This document shows positions 1 through 10,798 of a DNA stretch of 64,000 nt, piece by piece. A program made the position numbers and the translations under genes. The notes beneath the pieces were generated by a model. That model ran no database searches. It was not told the origin of the DNA and saw only the letters and a program-made list of their open reading frames with translations. How positions within the stretch are numbered: the stretch's first letter is position 1; every line of letters begins with the position of its first letter. Source of the DNA: Polytrichum commune (taxonomy: Eukaryota; Streptophyta; Polytrichopsida; Polytrichales; Polytrichaceae); the NCBI GenBank assembly GCA_950295325.1, contig OX485804.1, positions 19,346,001-19,410,000 of the forward strand. Direction: 5' to 3'.

Positions 1-451
1 GCAATGCCAATGATGGAGCTGACTCACAAAGGGTCATCTATCATTTATTGTTGATGGACACAAGACAAATAAACAAAGATGCAACATTTATGGATTTTTT
101 TTGGTAGATTATGTTTTGAGACCTTCTACATTGCTTACCTAAACATGTCATTTAACGTTCTTGAACCATTTTTTCATCCATTGACAAATTTTCATCCACT
201 ATGGGCGGGACATGGGAATGTATACACTATAACCATTTTACAAAAACATTATACCATGGTACTATACTTTCAAAATAATAATAACCTAAAGTCATGGAAT
301 TTATAACAACCTACATTATTTTGAACTCAAAGTCACATATTGTGTGGGGCCTATTCTATTTTGAAACCACTTCATTCTTTAATATTGTTATTGTTAAAAA
401 ACCTTCTTTAGCCGCACGTAGTTTTTAATATTTGAGGATTGTGAGCCCCAT
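1..451. other. Intergenic DNA left of the nested insertions
   Basis: No gene, RNA or repeat structure is recognisable here. The short open frames lack coding character. The right end (452-459, GTGGAGGG) is the left target duplication of the TIR element at 10799-11208, now separated from that element by the 10.3-kb retrotransposon. Confidence 0.5.
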
Positions 452-455
452 GTGG

Positions 456-460
456 AGGGC
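456..460. repeat. Left target duplication AGGGC of the retrotransposon
   Basis: These five bases directly precede the 5' LTR and are repeated at 10795-10799 directly after the 3' LTR. They overlap the last four bases of the target duplication of an older TIR element plus that element's first base. Confidence 0.93.
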
Positions 461-1161
461 TGTGAGCCCAAAAGGGTGCCCACATTTAGTCTTAGACCCT
501 TGAAACGTTAGTTGATGCACTTTGAAGTAGCATGTTACTTCACAAAAATATAAAAAGAGTGAAATGTTAGTCTTAGAAGTACCATGTTGTAAGAGGCTAG
601 GATGTGAGTTGTTATTGTGTTTTTACCTTCGGAAGGATTTGAGTGAATGAGGATAGGTAAGGAGAACTTGGATTGAGTAGTTAGTGAGTAGGCTAGTACA
701 AACGGATGGAGACAACCAAAGTGACTCAAGAGGCAAGTGCATTCGAATTGGGATGAATGGAGGATCACATGGAGCGCACAAGTGGACCACCTCATCATGG
801 CCACTTAATGGGGAAGGCCCAAGGAAGAATGCAAGGTGGAGGATAAGCAAATTCTCAAAGCACCAATCAAATCACGAGTTAAGCATCGTGGTTTGAATTA
901 AGTGGTGAGCGACGATTTGGGAAAGTAAGGGGAGAAAGTTATGGCGGCGGAAAGCGAAGGAGGCTAAGTTTGGGTTGAAGCATCCCAAGTTTGGTAAAGT
1001 GCGGTAGGTAGAAAGCCAAGGCTAGTTAAATGTTCGAATTAGGATCCTTGTTGATCATTTGAGGGAGGAAGGCTTAGAAGATAGGATTGGCGCCTACTAA
1101 GTAGGAGGAAATCTCAAGGGCTTATCGTGAGCCTTGAGGGTGCTCACCCCCTCAAGCTTAC

Positions 1162-1168
1162 TATATAA
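1162..1168 (+). promoter_or_regulatory. TATA-like box in the 5' LTR
   Basis: TATATAA is followed 5-30 bases downstream by a CT-rich tract, as in many plant LTR promoters. The same motif lies at 9934-9940 in the 3' LTR. The role is inferred from sequence only. Confidence 0.5.
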
Positions 1169-1679
1169 TCCCTCATTCTTCCCTCACTCACCCTCTCTTT
1201 CCTTTGTGCTCCAAGGCACCCCACGAGTTATAAGTGTGGGTGTGGGAAGCCATATTGGAGCACATGTGTGTGCTTAGTTTTTAGTTTGAGAGCCAAGGCT
1301 TGTTAGCCTTGAAGAGGGCTTGACCTCTTGGTAGAATTAGTGTTGACGTGAAGGATTTTAAAGTTAATTCATGATTCCAATTTGTGGTACTTAAAGTTCA
1401 TGTTTTGAATACACGTGGTTGCAAGTTCCATGTTTAAGAGTTGAGCACTTGATGTTGTGATGAGTGCAAAAATATACTTGTGTGGATTAGTTAGTCTTAG
1501 TGAAGTTAGGAAATTCTCTCTCCCCCTCTCCTCTCTAGGATTTTAGGATTTTAGGATTAGAGAAGAATTGTGTGATTAGAAAGGGGTTGTTAGTAGAATT
1601 AGGGAAATTAGGTAGGAAGATTAGTTAAGGGCTTGAATAATTAGTGAGGTAGTTGGGGATTACAACTACAAAGTTGTGG

Positions 1680-1884
1680 GTTCATGAAGGAGCTGGGTTT
1701 ATGAAGGAGCTGGGTTTGTTTAGTTAGAAAGTAAAGAGCTGGGTTTATGAAGGAGCTGGGTTTATGTAATTAGAAAGTAAAGAGCTGGGTTCATGAAGGA
1801 GCTGGGTTTATGAAGGAGCTGGGTTTGTTTAGTTAGAAGCTAAGAAGCTGGGTTTATGAAGGAGCTGGGTTTATGAAGGAGCTA
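1680..1884 (+). repeat. Tandem repeat array in the 5' LTR
   Basis: About a dozen units related to GAGCTGGGTTTATGAAG are interspersed with GTTTAGTTAGAAAGTAAA-type spacers, giving a higher-order pattern. The same array recurs at 10452-10656 in the 3' LTR. Confidence 0.9.
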
Positions 1885-2026
1885 GTTAAATCCAAGACCA
1901 CTTGAAGGGTGAACCTTGCACTATGGACTCATCCAAGTCCAAATCCAATACCGCGGAGGAATGTGAGCCCAAACCCACTACTCGGACTACGGACGCTTAA
2001 GGGTGGGGGGTTTGGCCTCACATAAT

Positions 2027-2044
2027 TGGTGCGTCCGCCGGGAG
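2027..2044 (+). promoter_or_regulatory. Putative primer-binding site
   Basis: Four bases after the 5' LTR the sequence runs TGGTGCGTCCGCCGGGA. TGG at this place fits pairing with the CCA end of a tRNA. It matches the 3' end of the tRNA-Asp encoded in this window at about 12 of 18 positions, so an Asp-type primer is only a weak proposal. Confidence 0.45.
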
Positions 2045-2931
2045 CGAAGCAGAAGGTAGTTACAAGACTTGGAGGCGACTAGGAGACTTGGAGGCAACTA
2101 GGAAAAATTGGAGACACAAACTTGAGAGAAGGGAAGGAGCACCCGAAACTCGGTAAGTATTCTCTCTTTGGGTTACATTTGAATTCATTGTATTTCAACT
2201 ATTCCTTGGAATGAATTGCATTGTCAATTACGCAAATTCATTTTTGAGGAAGGAGCGCGGCGAAGGTACGTCCTCAACCTTTTTGGGGATTTGCTAAGAA
2301 CTTAAAAGGAACCTATAACCGAGTAGCTCATTAAAACATTAGAGGGTAAATTCACCTTAGGACATTGAACTTTGACACTCACCTCGGGGTGAGTCTCAAA
2401 GTTTTGGGAGTTGTCATTTCATGCTCTAGATTAAATTAATATTTCACAAAGTTTATGGTGTTATTACATTGAGTCACGATTGAGGGGAGTGCTAACTCAC
2501 AGGGGGATGCGATTGCTCAAGGTATGTTTATTTCTTCAAAGTGAACTCATTAACTAATTAAGGAATGCCTTTTGTACTCGTGATTGTTGTTATCCGTTGT
2601 AGAGGGTAATTCCCGAATTGTGGATGGTGTGAGAAGTTGAAGGGTGAAGCCTCGACTTTTAACATAATCTACTCGGAAGGTCACCCCCTCACAATCGGTA
2701 TTGTGGTGAGTGTTAATTTGCGGGAAGGTGCGGAGGTGATGCTCCGACTTAACCAAAAAATTAACATGAACATGCCTATCCCCTATTGGGATTCTTTCAC
2801 CTAAGTGGGCTTGCAGGTTCTTTTCCTCACCTCCTAAAAAAATTATAACCACACCAAGACAAGTGAAAATATTAAGAGGGGAATTGCTAGGATTATGTGT
2901 GGTCAAGTGAGGGTCGATCGATTCTTATGGA
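2045..2931 (+). other. Untranslated leader of the retrotransposon
   Basis: About 0.9 kb between the primer-binding site and the gag start. It has no long frame on the plus strand. It probably holds packaging and dimerisation signals, which cannot be recognised by eye. Confidence 0.6.
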
Positions 2932-5900
2932 ATGCAAGGTAGGACTCGCTCACAAAAACCAAGTTTGATAGTAGGACTAGAGAAATCTACTCGAAAGAGG
3001 CGGTCCTCTAAAATCAGTGATAGATTAGAACAAGATAATGTTAGAATAGAGAGTTGTTTGAACGTCGAACCTAGGACTAGGTCAATTCTAGACACCTTAG
3101 AACTTGGAGCTCAACTTGAAGAGGAGATCACTCCCTCCAAATTGAGTGGTGAAACTTCTTCGGAAAATTACACACTTAGAGAAGAATTCCCGGTAGAAGT
3201 TGATAGGGGATTGTTGAATAGTTCACCGGTCACCATGGCCGAGGAACGGGGGATGGATCCACCACCCATACCCCCAATTCCGCCCATACCTCCTATACCT
3301 CCAATAGACCCATTGGTTAGGCCAAGAGGCCTACCAATTGTGGTTCCACAAAATTTAGCGGCGATGGATATGCCATCTCATCTCCCTAAATTTTATGGGA
3401 CCAAGGATGAGGACCCCTCTCGGCACATGGAACGGTATATCGAACGGTTGGCTAGCTTCCTCATAACCGACCCGGGTTATTGGTTAGTGTGGTTTCCTAC
3501 CACTCTAGAGGGGGAAGCCTATGAATGGTATCGGGATCATGCCGAGGGACATTTTAGGGGATGGGAACAATTACAAAGGGAGTTTCTTAACGAATTTAGG
3601 CCGGAAGTGGGTCAAAGTACCGCATTAAGGGCATTGTCGTCATTGAAGCAAGGAAGGGAGGAAGAAATTTCGGCTTACATTAGGAGGTTTGATTTAGTGT
3701 GCACTAGATTTGTGGGTACCATGCTCAACGACGACACGCTAAAGCAATTTTTCATTCAAGGGTTTTTTAAGTCCGGAACTATTAGGGGTGTTCTAGAAAG
3801 GAATCCCTTGACCTTGGCGGATGCCAAGCGTGCGGCTAGAGATATTGAAAACTTGGATAAAGATCACGAAAGGCTATGGAGAAGGGAGGATGAATTGATC
3901 CCACAATTCATCCCCATACGCCCTAGGGTGGTAGCGGTAGAACCCGCTAAGTATGAGAACCAAATTTCATATGCCATTGTGGACACCGGTCCCCGACCTT
4001 TAGCGGTTAGGGAACCGGCACCTCTTTTGGCACTACCGGCCCCTAGAACGGATCCACACTTGGAGGAGGTTGAGAGAAGACTAGGTGCTAGCCAACTAGG
4101 ATTCCAAGAAGCTATGATAAAACAAATGCAAAGCCTCACGGATCAAATGTCATTAATGATCCGGAGTCAACAACCGGGGCCTCCACCCCCGGTTGAGTCG
4201 GGTAGGCATTCTTCCGGATTATGGTGTGTCCAATGTGGCCAACCGGGCCACACGCGTCAATTTTGTAGAAGTGGACAAAACCGTGACCAAAGAGGAAACG
4301 GTAACCCACCTCAACAAAATCAACGAGGTCAAGCGCCACCTCACTATGGAAATGGAAGCAATAGGGGACCACAACCTAGAGGGCAAGGTGGCCAAAATTT
4401 AGAGAAGAAGGAATTTCATCCCTTTTGTGGAAGGTGGCACGCTCAAGGACAATGTTGGTCCGAAGGTCAAGAGTTTAATTGTAGCAATTGTGGAGGAAGT
4501 CATCCCTCGGATACGTGTCGCCAACCGGACAAAATAATTAATGTCCCTTACCCGGTGGCTAATCCACAACAACAAGCAAGGGATAATATGCGAGGTGCTA
4601 GGCCACAAGGAGTACCGGCCAATGAACTTAGGCCACCTAACTTATACTATGACCATAGTAATGCTAGGCAAACTTTTCATCCACCGGCGGGCTTGCAAAC
4701 TACAACCGGTTACATTCCAATACAAAATAGACAAGGAGTTCCACCTAATGGTAGTAACGGGAGACAAGCGCCTCCAACGGATCCGGGACCATCTAACTCC
4801 CAAGATGTTAGGTTCATGGATGGAGTGTTGGAGGCCACATGTGATGACATGCTTCCTCTCCCAACGAGAATTGGAGAGGAGCAAAGTCAATGGCCTCCTC
4901 ACACCAATGCTATTACATATGAGTTAGTGAAGGGTAAGGGTGTGGTTGAAGAAGCACCTGCACTAGCGGTAACTACTAGGGCTAGGAGAGGGGATGCCCC
5001 GTTGGAGGTAGGAATAGGAGAGCAAGGAAATTACTCTTCGGATGAAGAGATTAATCTCTCCGAGTTGGATAGGGTAGCTAGAAGAGCTACTAAGGATGTG
5101 GAGAGGGAAAATATAATTTTACAAGATAGGGAGAGGACTAATGCGGTACATGACTTGGATAATAGCGATGTGGGTGAATGGGAAGGACCGGGGGTTCCCG
5201 TAGACAAATTCGACGTAGTGGGTAATTCTAAGGTGGAAAGATCTACCGGGTACGACTTGTGGGCGGACCTTAGTACACTCAAGGCGGATATTACTTTCGG
5301 CCAACTATTGGAAATTTCACCCACGGCAAGGAAAACATTAAAGGAGGGAATGCCGGTACACAAGAGGATGAGGAAGGTGAAAGCTAAAATAGCCGCTAGG
5401 ATCCAATCACAAGGTGGAAGACACGTGAAAGCTATAGAAATAGAAGTTGTTATAGTAGATAAGGTGGTTCCTAATGTGCTAGTCGACGGAGGGAGTAGTC
5501 TAAATATACTACCGGAGGATACTATGAAAAAATTGGGACTTGGACTCACGGGGCCTTCACCTTTGGTCATAAATATGGCAAATCAAAGTTCGACTACGCC
5601 TTTGGGGATAATCAAGGATTGTAGAATGACTACGGGAGGTGAGGAGTACTTGGTCACCTTCCATGTCATTAAAATGCACTCCAACAAGGACACCTTCCCC
5701 ATTTTGCTAGGTAGGCCCTGGTTGCGGATGGCGAATGCTATGGTCAATTGGGGTGGACCTAAACCATCCATCACTTATGGTCCGGAGGGTAATAGGGTCA
5801 TAGTGTCCATTGGTTCATTAGAAGGATGGATGGAGAAGGAGATGTATTTGCCATTGGAGAAGGAAATTGATGACTTAAACGAGAATGAGATTGGCAAGGC

Positions 5901-8900
5901 ATTGGTGGGAGTCGTCCATCCCGAAGGTCAAAGGGTTGTTATAGATTCGGGCTCGGGAAGTCTAGGTCCTAATTTTTACAATTATGGGGATAATGGGGAT
6001 TATGCCCAATGGCTAAGGGAGTACCCCGAGTCCGAGGTTGATGTAATGGTTACATTTCACCAAGTAGGCTTAGGGAGTGAATTTCCTAGTGTTAGTTTAG
6101 GAGAGGGCTCATTGTTGGAGCCATGTGAGGTGCTCACCGAGGAAGAGTGGGTTAGCGGTGGGTTAACACCTTGGGTAGATGACGTGGAAGAGGGTGAGGT
6201 TAGTTTAATTCATGTAGATGGGACTCAAGAGGAGGATGTGATTATTGAGTCATCGAAATTGGAGGAGCCTTTACATTTCAAGACCACGTCTACGGGGATA
6301 GTTGTAGGTCAAGATGTGAAAGATTACCCCAATGTGCCTTCCGATTGGTATCGGAACAAAGAGGAACAAGCACATGTGTCGGAAGCGGATTGGCGGTACG
6401 TGGATGTGAAATTAAAGAATGGAAAAACCCGACAAATGAAGATGGGCTCCAAATTGGGGGAGAAAGAGGTTAGGGAGTATAGCAATTTGGTGGATGAGTT
6501 TAGTGATACTTTTGCATGGTCCTACGATGAGCTTAAGGGAATTCCTAGGGAAATGGTAGAGCACCGGATTCCTTTAATTCCGGGGGCGAGGCCAATTAGA
6601 CAAAAGGAGAGGAGGATGAATCCTCAATTGCAATTGTTGGTGAAAGCGGAATTGGAAAGGTTATTGAAGGCCGGGTTTATCAAGCCGGTGGAAATCACGG
6701 ATTGGGTTTCTCCTATGGTCTTAGTAAAGAAAAAAAATGGGAAATTAAGGGTTTGTGTCGACTATAGGAAATTGAATTCGTGCACACAAAAGGATCACTT
6801 CCCCTTACCTTTTATCACCTTGTTGCTTGAGGAGGTTGGAGGTCATTCGCGATATACCTTTATGGATGGGTATGCGGGTTATAATCAAATTTCCATAGCC
6901 CTCCAAGATATCCATAAAACGGCTTTTACTACACCTTGGGGTACTTTTGTGTGGGTAGTGATGCCATTTGGGTTATGTAATGCCCCGGCTACTTTCCAAC
7001 GATTAGTAATGTATATCTTCACCGACTTGTTGTTCAAATCCATGACCGTCTTTGTGGACGATTTTAGCACACAAAGTAATGTGGATGATCACCTACATTG
7101 TGTTAGGGAGGCATTGGTTAGGTGTAGGAAGATGAGGTTAGCATTGAACCCGGATAAGACATTTTTGGGAGTGAATAAGGGAGTGTTGTTGGGTTATGTT
7201 GTTAGTGAGAAAGGTAGAGAACCCGATCCGGATAAGATTGCGGCCATAAGCGACTTGGCAACTCCAACCAATTCCAAGGGGATCTCTAAGTTGTTAGGAC
7301 ATGTGGGATGGTACCGGGAACTTATTCCTAATTTTTCAAAGATAGCGGTGCCCATTACCCATTTGCTCAAAAAGGATGTCAAATTCGAGTGGACGGATGC
7401 TTGTCAAAAAGCCTTTGAGGAATTGCGGGATAGGTTGAGCACCTATCCGGTGTTGATACCACCCAATTGGGGTAAACCTTTTCACGTCTATTGTGATGCT
7501 AGTAATGTGGCAATAGGGAGTGCACTTTGTCAAGCAACGGGAGAAAAAGAGAAGGATCAACCTATAGCTTATGCGAGTAAGCAATTGACCCCCGCCGAAA
7601 GAAACTACTCTACAACGGAGAGGGAGTGCCTAGCCATGGTGTTTTCCGTTAAAAAGTTTAGGCATTACCTCATGTGCAACCCGGTTGTATTTTTTGTTGA
7701 CCACATGGCTATCAAGTATCTAATTAACAAGGCGGAGTTAAGTGGTAGGTTAGCTAGGTGGGTTTTGTTATTAGAAGAATTCGACTACACGGTGGAATAT
7801 AAACCGGGTCGTATGCATTTACAAGCGGACCACTTGTCTAGGTTGTCGGAGGAGATAGGAAAAAATCCGGTAAATGATATGTTAGTAGATGATAGCCTCT
7901 TTGTGGTCACTTCTACACCGGAATGGTATGCGGGCATAGTGGGATTTCTAACAACCCACAAGTTGCCCAAAGAGTGGACAAAAGAAGAGAGAAGGAAGGT
8001 GATGGTAAATAGTAGGCAATTTGTTGTAGTGGGCCATAGGTTGTTTAGAAGGGGGTCCGATGGTATTTTACGACGATGCGTGTCAAAAACGGAGGTTGAA
8101 GCGATTTTAATCGCTTGCCACGATAGCGCTTGCGGCGGTCACTTCTCGGGTCAACTCACCGGGCAAAAAATACTTAGAGCGGGCTACTTTTGGCCTACAC
8201 TATTTAAGGACGCCCATGACTATGTAAGGAAATGCGACGCTTGCCAACGGTATGCCCGAAACGACCTTAGAATGGAGATGCCTTTACATGTATCATTACC
8301 CTTAATTCCTTTCGAAAAATGGGACATCGACTATGTGGGTGAGGTCCATCCCCAATCTTCAAAAGGAATGAAATATATTGTGGTGGCAACCGAGTACCTC
8401 ACCAAGTGGGCGGAAGCCAAAGCGGTGAAGACCGACACGGCGGAACACGCGGCAACATTTATGTACGAAAACATAATTTCGCGGTTCGGGGTGCCGAAGA
8501 TCCTAGTAAGCGATAGGGGTACTCACTTTTTGAATGACTTGATTCGAGAGATGACAGAGAAATTTAAAATTGATCACCGGAAGACTACTCCCTACCACCC
8601 ACAAACCAATGGACAAACGGAAAGGGTTAACGGAATTTTGGTGAGTATACTACGCAAGACGGTTATAGACTCGAAGCGGGATTGGGATACGAAACTAACG
8701 GCGGCACTTTGGGCATACCGTACAACCTATAAGGTAACTACGCATGCTACACCATTTTCCTTAGTCTATGGTCTTGAAGCGACACTACCAATCGAATATG
8801 AAGTCGAGTCACTTAGGGTGGCCGTGAGTACGAGACTTACCGAAAGTCAATCCTTACGAAATCGACTAACCGATTTGGAAGCACTTGACGAAGGGAGGAG

Positions 8901-9171
8901 AATGGCGGCTCAACGTATTGAGGCAATTCAAAGAAGGAGAAAGATTACTTTCGACAAACGACATAAGAGAAGGGCCCTAACACCGGGAATGATGGTCATG
9001 ATTCAAGACGCACGAAAGCTTGAATTTCCGGCGAAATTCAATGCGGTATGGTTAGGACCTTACCTTGTCTATGAGGTCTTTCCTAATAATTCAATTCAAT
9101 TGGAAACGTTGAATGGTGAGCTCTTTCCTACCCGTACATCGGGAAGTAGATGTAAGGAGTACCGAGCTTGA
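2932..9171 (+). CDS. Gag-pol polyprotein of a Ty3/gypsy retrotransposon
   Basis: One open frame of 2079 residues. Order: a basic N-terminus; a proline run near residues 105-125; a gag capsid domain about 145-310; a CCHC zinc knuckle at 432-445 (CVQCGQPGHTRQFC), followed by a second Cys/His cluster (CSNCGGSHPSDTC); aspartic protease with DGGSS at 852; reverse transcriptase with the FVDD catalytic site at 1374-1377; RNase H starting at YCDAS (Asp 1522) and ending ADHLSR; and integrase with an HHCC-type finger and a D-D-35-E triad at Asp1800, Asp1861 and Glu1897 (NGQTERVNG). No stop or frameshift is seen and all catalytic positions are present, so the element may be competent. DGG in place of the usual D-S/T-G, and FVDD in place of YVDD, are known variants in plant elements. 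The start is the first ATG of the frame. No frameshift separates gag from pol, so both would be made as one polyprotein. Confidence 0.96.
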   Translation: MQGRTRSQKPSLIVGLEKSTRKRRSSKISDRLEQDNVRIESCLNVEPRTRSILDTLELGAQLEEEITPSKLSGETSSENYTLREEFPVEVDRGLLNSSPVTMAEERGMDPPPIPPIPPIPPIPPIDPLVRPRGLPIVVPQNLAAMDMPSHLPKFYGTKDEDPSRHMERYIERLASFLITDPGYWLVWFPTTLEGEAYEWYRDHAEGHFRGWEQLQREFLNEFRPEVGQSTALRALSSLKQGREEEISAYIRRFDLVCTRFVGTMLNDDTLKQFFIQGFFKSGTIRGVLERNPLTLADAKRAARDIENLDKDHERLWRREDELIPQFIPIRPRVVAVEPAKYENQISYAIVDTGPRPLAVREPAPLLALPAPRTDPHLEEVERRLGASQLGFQEAMIKQMQSLTDQMSLMIRSQQPGPPPPVESGRHSSGLWCVQCGQPGHTRQFCRSGQNRDQRGNGNPPQQNQRGQAPPHYGNGSNRGPQPRGQGGQNLEKKEFHPFCGRWHAQGQCWSEGQEFNCSNCGGSHPSDTCRQPDKIINVPYPVANPQQQARDNMRGARPQGVPANELRPPNLYYDHSNARQTFHPPAGLQTTTGYIPIQNRQGVPPNGSNGRQAPPTDPGPSNSQDVRFMDGVLEATCDDMLPLPTRIGEEQSQWPPHTNAITYELVKGKGVVEEAPALAVTTRARRGDAPLEVGIGEQGNYSSDEEINLSELDRVARRATKDVERENIILQDRERTNAVHDLDNSDVGEWEGPGVPVDKFDVVGNSKVERSTGYDLWADLSTLKADITFGQLLEISPTARKTLKEGMPVHKRMRKVKAKIAARIQSQGGRHVKAIEIEVVIVDKVVPNVLVDGGSSLNILPEDTMKKLGLGLTGPSPLVINMANQSSTTPLGIIKDCRMTTGGEEYLVTFHVIKMHSNKDTFPILLGRPWLRMANAMVNWGGPKPSITYGPEGNRVIVSIGSLEGWMEKEMYLPLEKEIDDLNENEIGKALVGVVHPEGQRVVIDSGSGSLGPNFYNYGDNGDYAQWLREYPESEVDVMVTFHQVGLGSEFPSVSLGEGSLLEPCEVLTEEEWVSGGLTPWVDDVEEGEVSLIHVDGTQEEDVIIESSKLEEPLHFKTTSTGIVVGQDVKDYPNVPSDWYRNKEEQAHVSEADWRYVDVKLKNGKTRQMKMGSKLGEKEVREYSNLVDEFSDTFAWSYDELKGIPREMVEHRIPLIPGARPIRQKERRMNPQLQLLVKAELERLLKAGFIKPVEITDWVSPMVLVKKKNGKLRVCVDYRKLNSCTQKDHFPLPFITLLLEEVGGHSRYTFMDGYAGYNQISIALQDIHKTAFTTPWGTFVWVVMPFGLCNAPATFQRLVMYIFTDLLFKSMTVFVDDFSTQSNVDDHLHCVREALVRCRKMRLALNPDKTFLGVNKGVLLGYVVSEKGREPDPDKIAAISDLATPTNSKGISKLLGHVGWYRELIPNFSKIAVPITHLLKKDVKFEWTDACQKAFEELRDRLSTYPVLIPPNWGKPFHVYCDASNVAIGSALCQATGEKEKDQPIAYASKQLTPAERNYSTTERECLAMVFSVKKFRHYLMCNPVVFFVDHMAIKYLINKAELSGRLARWVLLLEEFDYTVEYKPGRMHLQADHLSRLSEEIGKNPVNDMLVDDSLFVVTSTPEWYAGIVGFLTTHKLPKEWTKEERRKVMVNSRQFVVVGHRLFRRGSDGILRRCVSKTEVEAILIACHDSACGGHFSGQLTGQKILRAGYFWPTLFKDAHDYVRKCDACQRYARNDLRMEMPLHVSLPLIPFEKWDIDYVGEVHPQSSKGMKYIVVATEYLTKWAEAKAVKTDTAEHAATFMYENIISRFGVPKILVSDRGTHFLNDLIREMTEKFKIDHRKTTPYHPQTNGQTERVNGILVSILRKTVIDSKRDWDTKLTAALWAYRTTYKVTTHATPFSLVYGLEATLPIEYEVESLRVAVSTRLTESQSLRNRLTDLEALDEGRRMAAQRIEAIQRRRKITFDKRHKRRALTPGMMVMIQDARKLEFPAKFNAVWLGPYLVYEVFPNNSIQLETLNGELFPTRTSGSRCKEYRA

Positions 9172-9232
9172 CTAGGCAACTTACCCTTGGAGCAAGAGAT
9201 GTTTGGATTCATCCCCCGATGGTCGCCAATTA

Positions 9233-10794
9233 TGTGAGCCCAAAAGGGTGCCCACATTTAGTCTTAGACCCTTGAAACGTTAGTTGATGCACTTTGAAGT
9301 AGCATGTTACTTCACAAAAATATAAAAAGAGTGAAATGTTAGTCTTAGAAGTACCATGTTGTAAGAGGCTAGGATGTGAGTTGTTATTGTGTTTTTACCT
9401 TCGGAAGGATTTGAGTGAATGAGGATAGGTAAGGAGAACTTGGATTGAGTAGTTAGTGAGTAGGCTAGTACAAACGGATGGAGACAACCAAAGTGACTCA
9501 AGAGGCAAGTGCATTCGAATTGGGATGAATGGAGGATCACATGGAGCGCACAAGTGGACCACCTCATCATGGCCACTTAATGGGGAAGGCCCAAGGAAGA
9601 ATGCAAGGTGGAGGATAAGCAAATTCTCAAAGCACCAATCAAATCACGAGTTAAGCATCGTGGTTTGAATTAAGTGGTGAGCGACGATTTGGGAAAGTAA
9701 GGGGAGAAAGTTATGGCGGCGGAAAGCGAAGGAGGCTAAGTTTGGGTTGAAGCATCCCAAGTTTGGTAAAGTGCGGTAGGTAGAAAGCCAAGGCTAGTTA
9801 AATGTTCGAATTAGGATCCTTGTTGATCATTTGAGGGAGGAAGGCTTAGAAGATAGGATTGGCGCCTACTAAGTAGGAGGAAATCTCAAGGGCTTATCGT
9901 GAGCCTTGAGGGTGCTCACCCCCTCAAGCTTACTATATAATCCCTCATTCTTCCCTCACTCACCCTCTCTTTCCTTTGTGCTCCAAGGCACCCCACGAGT
10001 TATAAGTGTGGGTGTGGGAAGCCATATTGGAGCACATGTGTGTGCTTAGTTTTTAGTTTGAGAGCCAAGGCTTGTTAGCCTTGAAGAGGGCTTGACCTCT
10101 TGGTAGAATTAGTGTTGACGTGAAGGATTTTAAAGTTAATTCATGATTCCAATTTGTGGTACTTAAAGTTCATGTTTTGAATACACGTGGTTGCAAGTTC
10201 CATGTTTAAGAGTTGAGCACTTGATGTTGTGATGAGTGCAAAAATATACTTGTGTGGATTAGTTAGTCTTAGTGAAGTTAGGAAATTCTCTCTCCCCCTC
10301 TCCTCTCTAGGATTTTAGGATTTTAGGATTAGAGAAGAATTGTGTGATTAGAAAGGGGTTGTTAGTAGAATTAGGGAAATTAGGTAGGAAGATTAGTTAA
10401 GGGCTTGAATAATTAGTGAGGTAGTTGGGGATTACAACTACAAAGTTGTGGGTTCATGAAGGAGCTGGGTTTATGAAGGAGCTGGGTTTGTTTAGTTAGA
10501 AAGTAAAGAGCTGGGTTTATGAAGGAGCTGGGTTTATGTAATTAGAAAGTAAAGAGCTGGGTTCATGAAGGAGCTGGGTTTATGAAGGAGCTGGGTTTGT
10601 TTAGTTAGAAGCTAAGAAGCTGGGTTTATGAAGGAGCTGGGTTTATGAAGGAGCTAGTTAAATCCAAGACCACTTGAAGGGTGAACCTTGCACTATGGAC
10701 TCATCCAAGTCCAAATCCAATACCGCGGAGGAATGTGAGCCCAAACCCACTACTCGGACTACGGACGCTTAAGGGTGGGGGGTTTGGCCTCACA
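9233..10794 (+). repeat. 3' LTR of the Ty3/gypsy element
   Basis: Same length (1562 bp) as the 5' LTR, and identical to it in every stretch compared. It is followed by the target duplication AGGGC at 10795-10799. Confidence 0.97.
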
Positions 10795-10798
10795 AGGG

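Larger units (their letters stand above)
461..2022 (+). repeat. 5' LTR of the Ty3/gypsy element
   Basis: This LTR begins TGTGAGCCC and ends CTCACA. A TATA-like motif TATATAA at 1162-1168 is followed by a pyrimidine-rich stretch (CCCTCATTCTTCCCTCACTC), a plausible core promoter and start region. An internal array of GAGCTGGGTTTATGAAG-like units fills 1680-1884. Short frames on both strands recur identically in the 3' LTR and are not genes. Confidence 0.97.
461..10794 (+). mobile_element. Complete Ty3/gypsy LTR retrotransposon, apparently young
   Basis: A full-length element of 10334 bp. It has two 1562-bp LTRs (461-2022 and 9233-10794) starting TGTGAGCCC and ending CTCACA, so the TG...CA ends are intact. 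A perfect 5-bp target duplication, AGGGC, flanks it at 456-460 and 10795-10799. The segments of the two LTRs that I compared, including the internal repeat arrays, are identical at a constant offset of 8772, which points to a recent insertion. The single gag-pol frame is open throughout. There is no chromodomain after integrase, and the pol order PR-RT-RH-IN is Ty3/gypsy; I infer a non-chromovirus (Athila/Tat-like) branch. No clear polypurine tract abuts the 3' LTR, and no env-like frame is present. Confidence 0.97.

Noticed and set aside
535-896. Frames of 70-89 codons on both strands inside the LTR
   Set aside because: They recur identically in the other LTR (9307-9668), overlap each other on both strands and have no protein-like features.
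3864-7970. Many antisense and out-of-frame ORFs within gag-pol
   Set aside because: Shadows of the long coding frame; no independent motifs or signals.
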